Below, in pieces: positions 37,591 through 47,118 of a stretch of DNA of 64,000 bases (its first letter is position 1; each line of letters opens with the position of its first letter). A program made the translations under genes and the position numbers. The stretch is taken from the NCBI RefSeq assembly GCF_037975245.1, contig NC_092582.1:20546577-20610576 (forward strand). The letters are read 5' to 3'. The stretch is from Apostichopus japonicus. Its lineage: Eukaryota; Echinodermata; Holothuroidea; Aspidochirotida; Stichopodidae. The notes beneath the pieces are model-generated. The model was not told the origin of the DNA. It saw only the letters and a list, made by a program, of their open reading frames with translations, and searched no databases.

Positions 37591-38200
37591 TAAAAATCTT
37601 TAAATTGCAATAACTCAGCAACCTTAAGTCGGATTGTAGCCAAACTTTATATACAGTTGTTGGTTAATATCTATATATATGTTTTGGTACAATCTGGGCC
37701 CAAAAAAATCCGGGCCCATTGTTGGTCAAGTGGGCCCAAATTTTATTTTTACCTCGAGTGCACTTTAGGACACATTCTTTGGGCCCGAATTCGTGGGACC
37801 CAATATGTTTGTGACCATTTGGGCCCACATCTTATTTACATTGCAATAACTCGGATTGTAAACAAGTCGGATTGTAAACAAACATACGGCTTTTGGTTAA
37901 TAGCGGGTACATATGTAGGACATCAGGGCCCATTTTTGCGCCGGATGGGCCCAAATTTTATTTCCAACTCAAATGCAGTTTGGAACACATTCTTTGACCC
38001 GAATTTGTGGGGCCCAATATTTTTAAGACCATTTTAGTGGTGCCACTTTGTTGAGCAAAATATATTTGGGACCATTTAGGCGCAAACTTTTATATTATTT
38101 GGGGAGGGGCTAAAATTTAAACTTGACTTAACTCCACAACCTTAAGCAGATTGTAGGCAAATTTGTAATATAGTTGTTGGTTAATATAGCTGGTACATGT
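37590..38200 (+). repeat. ~250-bp tandem repeat with GGGCCC clusters
   Basis: Three starts of the unit are seen (about 37598, 37840 and 38113), each with GCAATAACTC or similar, TTGTTGGTTAATAT, then GGGCCCAAATTTTATTT in the first two. GGGCCC occurs at least eight times. Confidence 0.7.
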
Positions 38201-38530
38201 AGGAGTACTTATTTTGATATTGGGTGATGACATACAACACTTTAATACTCCACTAAGCAAGGAACCATAGTGCCCGTTTGGCTCTTGTGGTCAATGGCTT
38301 CAGCTCGAGAAAAAAACACTTACGCCACTCCACAGTTATCTGAGAAAGCCGAAGCCATTGGATTTAGTCTACAGGGACGACGGGTATCACGTAGAAATGT
38401 TTGCAAATAAATGTATTAATACAACCATTTCTTTGGGGTTTTCTACTGACGCTTTTCTCATCTCTTTTTCATCTCGTTTTCGACAGATCTGTCAGTAAGA
38501 GTAAACTATTCTGTTCAGCCAGTGTAGAAT

Positions 38531-39556
38531 ATGAAAGTGAAGCGACTCCCACGTCCCGTCGTCTTAGGCGCTGTTATAATATGTCTTGTTTTGTATCTTA
38601 CGACTCAACTTTGGACATCGAAGAACAACACAGCCAATTTGAGTTATGACAAGTTCAAATATTCGATCAACCCTGTTAACATGTGTTTGAATGATAACAA
38701 TGAATCAGGAGAGATATTCTTGTTGATTTTGATGTCCTCTGCAACAATCAACTTTAGTCAAAGAGAGGAGCAAAGACTTTCACTTTTAAAGTCATCGAAA
38801 ACGTTTGAATTGCAAATAAGAACCATGTTTTTGTTAGGATCCACTCATGACGTTCTTATTACTACAGGGATTTATGAAGAATCGGAAAAATACAATGATA
38901 TCTTAATGCAGAACTTCATAGATTCTTATAACAACTTAACGTATAAGACATTAATGGGGTTAAAATGGACAAGTGTGTACTGCCCTCAAGTAGCCTACGT
39001 TATGAAAACGGATGATGACGTATATCTTAACCTTGATAACATCGTCACGTTATTAAAAATGGCGCCCAAACAGGACTACGCTGTTGGACATGTATTTGAA
39101 CATAATCAACCATGCCGTGAGAAGACAAGCAAATGGTACATAGCAGAAGAAGACTTTCCTGCCCCTGTTTATCCACCTTACCTCAGTGGTATGGCGTATG
39201 TTATGACCGGAGATTTGGCAATCAAAATTTGGGAAACTTCGTGTTTAGTACCATTTATATTTTTAGAAGATGTTTATATCGGGCTTGTGATTGACAAATT
39301 GAACATAAGACCGAATACAAACCCATGCTTTATTTATAGCAATGACATCGATTACCCGTTGTGTGCTTATATCAGAGCATGCGCAGTGCACATGAAACGT
39401 TCGGAGTCCGTAATCGATAAAACCGAACTGGTGGTGAGAAATATCAAGTTAACAACATGCTTAGATGTTATTTGTTATAACCCTTACGCCAGAATAAGGA
39501 ATAGAAAGTACAACCAATGTAATATTGACCAAGTGATATATGATTCGTCAAACTAG
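38531..39556 (+). CDS. GT31 family beta-1,3-galactosyltransferase-like type II membrane protein
   Basis: A 341-codon uninterrupted ORF. Residues 9-28 are a membrane anchor after a short basic tail, as in Golgi type II enzymes. Family-31 landmarks follow in order: FLLG (100-103), Y-NDI and DSYNNLT (121-137), the donor/metal-binding DDD at 161-163 (KTDDDVYLN), YPPYLSGMAYVMT (214-226) and EDVYIG (246-251). Sequons occur at about N32, N36, N57, N74 and N135, suggesting lumenal glycosylation. The Arg-rich block ending in Trp that usually precedes FLLG is not recognisable; residues 77-95 read REEQRLSLLKSSKTFE. The coding exon probably starts at 38487, after a strong pyrimidine tract ending CGACAG, which implies an upstream non-coding exon. 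The family transfers Gal, GlcNAc or GalNAc in beta-1,3 linkage; the exact donor and acceptor cannot be read from sequence. The last ~15 codons lie in a tandem repeat. Confidence 0.85.
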   Translation: MKVKRLPRPVVLGAVIICLVLYLTTQLWTSKNNTANLSYDKFKYSINPVNMCLNDNNESGEIFLLILMSSATINFSQREEQRLSLLKSSKTFELQIRTMFLLGSTHDVLITTGIYEESEKYNDILMQNFIDSYNNLTYKTLMGLKWTSVYCPQVAYVMKTDDDVYLNLDNIVTLLKMAPKQDYAVGHVFEHNQPCREKTSKWYIAEEDFPAPVYPPYLSGMAYVMTGDLAIKIWETSCLVPFIFLEDVYIGLVIDKLNIRPNTNPCFIYSNDIDYPLCAYIRACAVHMKRSESVIDKTELVVRNIKLTTCLDVICYNPYARIRNRKYNQCNIDQVIYDSSN

Positions 39557-39835
39557 AATAAAGAAAGAACAAACAATACAATAAAGAACGAATGATATGA
39601 CTTTGGTCACGCTAGAATAAAGTCTGTACAACCAATGTGATATCGACCAAGTGATATGATTCTTCAAGCTAGAATAAAGAATGTACAGCAAATGCAATAG
39701 GTCCGAACGAATGTTATGATTGGTCAAACTAGAATAAAGAAAGTACAGCCAATGTCATATCAATCAAGTGATATGATTCGTCAAGCTATAGAATAAAAGA
39801 ATGTACAGCAAAAGGAAACGAACCTGATATGACTG
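39500..39835 (+). repeat. ~59-bp tandem array spanning the end of the GT31 coding region
   Basis: About six degenerate units share the pattern GAATGTACAGCCAATG, then GTGATATGATT, then GTCAAACTAGAATAAA. Units 1, 3 and 5 resemble one another (ATCGACCAAGTGATATG) and units 2, 4 and 6 resemble one another (ACGAATGATATG), so the real period may be a ~117-bp dimer. Unit 1 supplies the codons for the protein's last residues and its stop. Confidence 0.75.
39557..39797 (+). promoter_or_regulatory. Repeated AATAAA polyadenylation signals behind the GT31 stop codon
   Basis: AATAAA occurs at 39557-39562 (directly after the TAG stop), 39616-39621, 39673-39678, 39733-39738 and 39792-39797. The spacings of 59, 57, 60 and 59 bp are set by the tandem repeat. 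An extra AATAAA sits at 39580-39585. Which are used is unknown. Confidence 0.5.
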
Positions 39836-40164
39836 GTCAACGTTGATAATTATATAATCGGTGAATTGACAGAAAATAATATACCGGTATTATGTAAAAC
39901 GTCATTGTCCAATGTATAAATATGCAAGAAGATAAACAGTCATGTGACTGTACAAACAGCGTAGGTAATGCAATACTTGATTCACCTTGTTCTGTTTTTC
40001 TTTTCTATTTCGTGTTACTTTCACTATTTATTTACGAGAGAGAAATCAAAAGCCAACAGTTCTCTTACTGCCACCGTTGACGCACTTTCATAGACATATT
40101 TCTTGTCTTTTGAACATACCCTGTGCCTATGAGATCCTCATAATCTGTCCTCTAACTTGGGCAA

Positions 40165-41240
40165 TTGGATGAAGCAATTTCATATGGAACGTCAAAAGGG
40201 CCACAACTGATGATGGTACTATAATTCTTTGTGATTATATACGATAATACACTGATATACTATACAGAAGATACAATGAGATAATAAACTACACATTGAT
40301 AACAAGAATCCACACGATTATGAAAGGTACATGATTATAGTAAAAAAAATATTTGTCTTTAATTATAAATTACACAATTATAATAAGAAGTACCGGTACA
40401 CGTATACTACACGATGATAATCTAAACTGCTCACGATAAGTAGTGTTGCCTCTGCATATTCATATATATGAGAGTTTGGGCATTTGTATTATTTATACAT
40501 GATGCAGGCGCGTAGCGAGGAATTTGCCAAGGGAGGGGCGAACCTGTAGGCAAACTATCAGAGCCGTTCGTACCGCATTGCAAACATATATCTAGGGCGT
40601 TGCGCCACCATTAGTTGGCGCGAAGCGTACAAGAAAATTTTGGCCGAAAATGCCTCCCAGATTGCTGGAAATGGCAGTTCCCATGCCTTGTAAGTTGCAT
40701 CTAAGCATTTTCTACTTTGAAATTACTAGCGATATCATAAAAACATACAAAGAAAATATGCTCAAGGAGGGGGGGGGGGGGCGGTCGCCCCGTTCGCACC
40801 TGACAGGATATAGAATTCCATCTAACTTATGGAACGCCAAAAGACCACAACTGATGATGATACTATAATTCTATATGATTTAATACGATAATATACTGAT
40901 TAAACACGATACTACACAGAAGATACAAGAAGATAATAATAAACTACACGTTGATAACAAGAATCGTGCACGATTATAAAAAGTACATGATTATAGTAAT
41001 AAACCTTTTGTCTATAATCAGTAATTACACAATTATAATAAGAAGTACCGGTACACGTATACTACACGATGACATTCTAAACTGCTCACGATAAGTACGT
41101 TGCCTCTGCATATGCATATATATGATAGTTTGGGCATTTGTATTATTTATACAGGATATAGACATTTCCTCTAACTTATGGAACGCCAAAAGACCACAAC
41201 TGATGATGATAATGTGATAATATTTGATAATATACAGAAA
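40165..41240 (+). repeat. ~350-bp tandem duplication, 2.3 copies, split by a MITE
   Basis: Copy 1 is 40165-40500, copy 2 about 40805-41155, and a third partial copy runs to about 41240. Shared blocks include GCCACAACTGATGATG, GAAGTACCGGTACACGTATA and CTAAACTGCTCACGATAAG. Confidence 0.8.
40505..40802. mobile_element. 298-bp hAT-like MITE inserted in a tandem duplication
   Basis: Ends CAGGCGCGTAGCGAGG and, reversed, CAGGTGCGAACGGGG. Flanks ACATGATG and ACAGGATA agree at 6 of 8 bases. The neighbouring repeat unit at about 41150 reads TTATACAGGATATAG without the insert. The interior carries the ~120-bp module in reverse. Confidence 0.75.
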
Positions 41241-41504
41241 ATACACCATAATATACATAGTTTGATAAACCGCAAAAGTATTTTTTATTTCCGTTTGACA
41301 TGATTGCGTATTACCTGATTGACACTCCCAGGCTGACGAGATAGACCAAAACAACACTTTTTCAATGGAGAGTGTTTGCCTAGTTTTTTTTTCCTAACTC
41401 ATCAAAATCTTGATTTGCATTATGACGATCCCTATTATAGGTGTTGAAGACAGTGCATTGAGTAGGAAAGAACAATAATTTTTAAACAAGTTATTCCTGC
41501 AATA

Positions 41505-41537
41505 TTTTCATAGGAAAATACTATTTTCCTATGAAAA
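41505..41537. repeat. Perfect 16-bp inverted repeat with 1-bp centre
   Basis: TTTTCATAGGAAAATA (41505-41520), C, then TATTTTCCTATGAAAA (41522-41537). It could extrude as a cruciform; no known element recognised around it. Confidence 0.9.
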
Positions 41538-42149
41538 CAAAATACCATCAGTGGCCAAATGCTTCAGCAGGCACATACAATTATGGTACGATTATCAAAA
41601 CAACAAGTATTATTTACTAACGTACACCTCCAAGATTGTGCTGATTTGAAGCTGATATAGATTCTGGTTTCGGATAACTGACGTAACCTCCAAAATGACA
41701 TCTCCCCGAGCATAATGGACGCTGGTACAACACTGTAAACAATAGTAAAAAACTATCAACTTTTGCTTCCATATACCTCATAAACTGTCAAAGAATTACC
41801 ACAAAATGAAATTTTGAGATAAGAAAAAGAATATATGAAAGGGTGGGTTGAAACTCGAAATAAAGACGAAATTAAAAAGAAGGTTAAAAACATAAACAAA
41901 CCATGCCGAACTTTGACTTCCACAAATCTATATTCTTTCATTCCATTTCCAATGTCTGTTACTGGCCACCGTAGCAGCTGCGAATGTCACGAGGAACCTA
42001 AATCCAGCTCCTTTATATAACATTTTTGAAAACGACGTCATCCGTCACAAGTAAATTAGCTCAACGCACAGACGCCAATTCGTTGATGATCTCGCTATCT
42101 TGCACTGTTGTTACGAAGTCACTTATGTATTACAATTATTCACATATTT

Positions 42150-42450
42150 ACTAATATTATTAGGTCATGGTGTAAGAAATGGAGAGTCAAAATAAATCCC
42201 TAAAAATCCAAACTTGTAATTTTCAAAAACCCTTTCGCAAGAGAAATTATTGACGATTATGATATCAAAGTTTTTAACGAAAACATTCTTCCCAAGAAAG
42301 AAGCTGTGTTTCCTTGGAATTACCCTTGATACCAAACTTAAATTTAAGAAGCATATTAACATTGTAACTGGGAGAGTCTGAGGGATTCTAAATACCCTTA
42401 ATAGCTTAAGTAATTATAAATGTCCGGTAGTAATTTTATCCTGGGGGGTT
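42150..42450 (+). pseudogene. LINE reverse-transcriptase relic (C-terminal part)
   Basis: WCKKWRVKINP, stop, KSKLVIFKNP in one frame, then LCFLGITLDTKLKFKKHINI in another: the conserved region after the RT active site. In-frame stops and a frameshift make it dead. Confidence 0.6.
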
Positions 42451-42563
42451 TTTGCTTTCTTCTTCGTGGTTAGCTACTCCAGGGAGGGTGGCTTAGCCAA
42501 GGTTGGGGCAGCATACCCAGGTGCGTATCCAGGGGGGGCGTTGGGGGCGCGCGCTCCCCGGGT

Positions 42564-42681
42564 AAGGAAAAGAGGAGAGAAAAAAAGAGAAGAAAAAAGG
42601 GAAAAGGAGGGGGGAGGGGGAAAGAAGAGGAGGAGAGGAAGGAAGGGAAAAGAAAAAGAAAAAAGAGAGAAAAGGAGGGAG
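42564..42681 (+). other. 118-nt uninterrupted purine tract
   Basis: Every base from 42564 to 42681 is A or G (for example AGAAGAGGAGGAGAGGAAGG). Translations of it are low-complexity Lys/Arg/Glu artefacts. It lies in the hAT-like composite. Confidence 0.9.
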
Positions 42682-43352
42682 TAGAAGATAGCCATGACCT
42701 CGGGAAGAGAAAGAGGAACAGTCACAGTTAAAGCGCTGATCCCTATTATATACACAGGGTAGCCAGTGACAGATCAAGGTTTACGGAGGGGGTGTGCGCG
42801 TCACCCTACCCCTTATACCGACAACTCCATTTTTGACGTTTCCATTTTTCCTCTCTCACTAATGTATCTATATAAATATTATATATGGTCTATCATAACG
42901 CGTGTGTGTGTATGGACGCCTTAAACAAATGTACAATTGCGCTATATGGAACCAACTGTGGCTGGTCTTGAACTCGACCGAGTCGTCGGGGAACATGACG
43001 CATTTCGGGAAGGGGGCGACCGCCCCCCCCCCCCCCCGAGCAAATTTTCTTTATGACATCGCTAGTAATTTCAAAATAGACAATACTTAGATGCAACTTA
43101 CAAGGCCTGGGAAGTGTCATTTCCAGTGATCTGGGAGGCATTTTCGGCAATTTTTTATTGTACGCTTCCCGCCAACCCATGGTGGCGCTTCGCTTAGATA
43201 GTTTGCCTACAGGCTTCGCCCCTCACTTGGCAATTACTCGCTACACGCCTGTTCGAATTTGTAAAGTAAAGAGCAAATATAACATCATATCAGTGAGCAT
43301 TGAAATGCATGTTCCACGATGAACAGCCTCAAAAACTGTCTATGTGTGTAGT

Positions 43353-43769
43353 CAAAGGCGTAGGAGCCCAATTGGATTTGGGGGCTGTAATGACTTGCCC
43401 GAAAAAAAACCAAAATCACATATCGATGCCAATATCGTATAAGCAAGCATCGGTCATTACATCAAATGGCATCGTGTACCGCACGGTCCGTCAAAGTTGC
43501 ACAGTATACCGCCGGATGCTAATGTAAACAACCAAATGTCTTATGTAGATGGAGTAAAACCATACAGATCCATTTATGTCAAAACTCTCTTTTACAGTAG
43601 TAATGTCGGCCAAGCTTAGAACTTTAATTTAATTACCAAGGAGATCATTTCTAAGCTATACATTGCTATTTATTTTTCTTAAAGTAGGTGCCCGAAGAAG
43701 ATGGGGAAAACTTTGGTTGCGGGGGGGGGGGGGCTGCAGCCACCGCCTCCTACGGGACCTACGCCTACG
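43353..43769. mobile_element. 417-bp hAT-like MITE, perfect 8-bp target duplication, nested
   Basis: Left end CAAAGGCGTAGGAGCCC, right end reversed CGTAGGCGTAGGTCCC. TGTGTAGT flanks both sides (43345-43352 and 43770-43777). Its left end matches the MITE at 23040, so both belong to one family. Confidence 0.75.
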
Positions 43770-44828
43770 TGTGTAGTGTTCGGTTTCGATATACCTGATA
43801 TCGGAAATATCTCCTGTTTTTCATTTCCTTCAACCAAGTTTTATAATAGCCATTATAAGAGGTTGCAATATTTCTACACCAATAAAATAACTGTGTCGGA
43901 ATTTTCGAAAATTTCCTCGCCAACATTCTTCGTCATACTTTCCTCTACTCGTGCAATTTTGACCTGTCTGTTAGGGGTTCAAGGAGGTTTTTCTATATTG
44001 CTTGTCCATAGATTGAATTTTGTGCAACATTATGGGTATGTTTTGAAGTGATTTTATTCACGAGAAATGTGAATTTTCAAATTCTCAACAAATGATGGGC
44101 TTAAAACCTTGAAAAGTGGGGCTTTCGGATATTGTGGGCCGTGACGTAGAATCACCTACAAAAGCAATGATCCATAGGACATGCAATGAGGTCGAACATG
44201 ATGTGTGATTGGTGACAATCTTCAAAAAGGTTATGGATGGAATAAAACTTTTGGGAAATACTTGGTTCTCAGGCAAAAGTGTACATCTGGTTGGTCATTT
44301 TTAAGCCCGAGAAGTGCCATTTCCGGTGATCTGGGGGGTATCAAAACCAGAAATTTTCTTGTACTCTCCGCGCCAACCGATGGTGGCGCTCCGCTTAGAT
44401 AGTAATTCGCGCCCCCGGGGTAGAAAATCCTGGATACGCGCCTGATACCCCTCCCCCAATAACCCCCCTTCTCTCTGTCAAGTCAGCTTCCCTTTCCTCT
44501 GACTGGTTCCTGATTAGATTCCGAAGTATTCGTTAGTAAAACCTTGCTTCGAGACCTAATTGTAGGTCTAAATATGCCTCAGAATTTACCATTTGAAGTC
44601 TAAGCTTTGCATTCCCCAACGCGAAAGTCGCATTCAACGAACCCACAGCCACATCCCTCATTCGTAAATTTGTTTTGATCCGTCGATAGCCCGTCCAAAA
44701 TGTTTATGCCCCTAACGAACTCGGTCGGGTGAATTTGAAACTCCCCTCCCCCTATGGAATATTGTGCACGCTATACTGGGGTCGAATTGGTACCAATCTC
44801 TGCTTAGGAACTGACGTTACAGAATAAG

Positions 44829-45199
<371 letters not shown>

Positions 45200-47010
45200 A
45201 GTTGTGATCTTGCATGACACCTAACCGTCAGTGGTCCCGACCAGTTTTACTGTACCCTCATATATGTTCTTTATCATACATGGTCTAGAAATATGGTTAT
45301 GTCATTCGTCGAGAGTCTCGAATCGGAGAAATGATAAGCCTTTGTATAGACATTAAATGTAGGCAATAAAAGCTTTAACTATAGTTTTGTTATCGCCATG
45401 TTATACATTGATGGAAACAAGGCGAAGATGAGTCTATTGCCTCTATAAAGAAATTCTGCTATGTTCGATTTTCACTGCCGCTGACAGTAATCAAACGGTT
45501 TTGTAGATTTGTGGCTTTCAAGGGACGGAAACTGGTCGTTGAAGCCGACTGTCCACAAAGGGGACCTGCGACTTTCCTACCTCGGAGAAAACGTCGAAAA
45601 AAGTACATTCTGAGACATTTTAGATCACAAATGATGCGTTGCGCAGAGTACACAAATTGATTGGTTGAAGCGATGCTTTTGACATTGTAAAACCACTATT
45701 TTCATTAGATACTTCACCGCAAATGACGCAGATAATTGTTAATAAGGTTACACGAAAGGCTGTGCTAACAACTTTTGTGTAGGGAGTGACATTTTTAAAC
45801 AGTTGTTGTACTGAGGATAGAAACCGATATCTTCGAACCCTATTGAATTTATTCGTTCGTGTCATCGGGTTACTGCTTTCCCAGTAAATATTTATTAAAT
45901 GACATAATGGTTTCATCCACAACTGTACGCCGTGAAAACCGCGATGGTCTTAACTTTTGGCAGAGGTTGATTTATCATCAAAGTTGGGGACAGACTTCCG
46001 CCCCTCACCCCGCACTTATTTAAACATTCTTAATTCTTAGCCGAAGTCATTGAGTCTTATTAACTGTCTCACCCATCATAATCATGAGGAAACCTGATTT
46101 TAATACTCAGAAACTCTTTCTGCCGTACAAAGAATTCTTTCCATGATCTATTCCGTAACAGCTATTTCGCTTTATAGTGACGGAAATAAGTCCAGCTAAT
46201 AAAGTCCATAATAACATTTCCGTAACTCAGGAGCGTTTTCTGAGCCCGTATAGGGTGAGCACAACGGATGTGTGGCACTTTCTTTTACAACCTATGAACT
46301 GCATAATTCATTTGAGAGTATTTTAAAAAAAAGTTTATCCCGCCATCCCATCGTTACCTTCATCGTCGCAGTCATCTCTAAGGGAGACCACATTTGAAAG
46401 AAAAGAGGCTCCCATGCAAGTTCATCATCAACATCGGCATACGTAAAGAAAGGGGGGGGTGGCAGGAGCCATTTCCCCCACCTTCATCGTCTGTCGGTGG
46501 TAGGGTGTGGTTCATTCGGAGATTTTTAACCTTCCGTCTGGGAAGAATAAATCCCTCGGACTGCACCGTGGGCCCTTTTAACTTGAAAGGCAATACTCGA
46601 CGCTGGTTGCGACAAAATGAGTATTAGCACAAGCTTGCGCATTGAGAACTAGTTATTATATTTTATAATTTCACGTCAACTTTTACCTAACTATAATGCA
46701 CCGTTGGTGTCTATAAACTTCATTGCGTTTCCACACCACACCACACCGACCCGACTCCACCCTTCGCCCTCCTCCTCCCACCACCCCTCCCCCACCCTTA
46801 AAATAAAACCTTGACTCGCCTCTGGCCCTTCCACAGTGGTTTCTGTTCCTACCTTAATCAGTCGGGGAAATTTCCAATAGGCCTACCCCTCCCCCACCTT
46901 TGAAATGTTATGCAAACAAGTGGAGTTACAATCATGGAGACCGAGTAGCGAAACCAACAACGATACCTTTTATCAAACGTTTCGGTTGTCAAGAGCGTCA
47001 AGTGTAAAAC
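45200..47010. other. Intergenic; includes the NUBPL upstream region
   Basis: No gene recognised. The last ~100 bp before the NUBPL ATG lack an obvious TATA box. A C-rich stretch lies at 46740-46800. Confidence 0.4.
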
Positions 47011-47118
47011 ATGGCTGCACCCTCAATCGCTATCAGGCGACAAGGAGCGAAATTTTTGCATGAAATATTATCTGCGCAACGAGCAGTGGCCTTTTCAAGT
47101 GCATCGAGGCACTATATG
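47011..47118 (+). CDS. NUBPL: NUBPL exon 1: start and mitochondrial presequence
   Basis: 36 codons, phase 0 donor GTAGGC. The context AAAACATGGCTG is a good start. A four-codon upstream ORF (ATG at 46934, TAG at 46946-46948) lies 62 bp before it if transcription starts further up. Confidence 0.85.

Larger units (their letters stand above)
42518..44444. mobile_element. hAT-like composite, 1.9 kb, with nested MITEs
   Basis: Ends CAGGTGCGTATCCAG (42518-42532) and CTGGATACGCGCCTG (44430-44444) are inverse at 14 of 15 bases; no clean 8-bp flank duplication. From 43783 to 44420 it is colinear with 33235-33815 of the other large element. It contains a module copy ending at 43251 and a complete MITE at 43353-43769. 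Confidence 0.6.

Noticed and set aside
42466-42777. Lys/Arg/Glu-rich ORF (plus) and Phe/Pro/Leu-rich ORF (minus)
   Set aside because: Both come from the 118-nt purine tract and neighbouring G runs in a transposable element.
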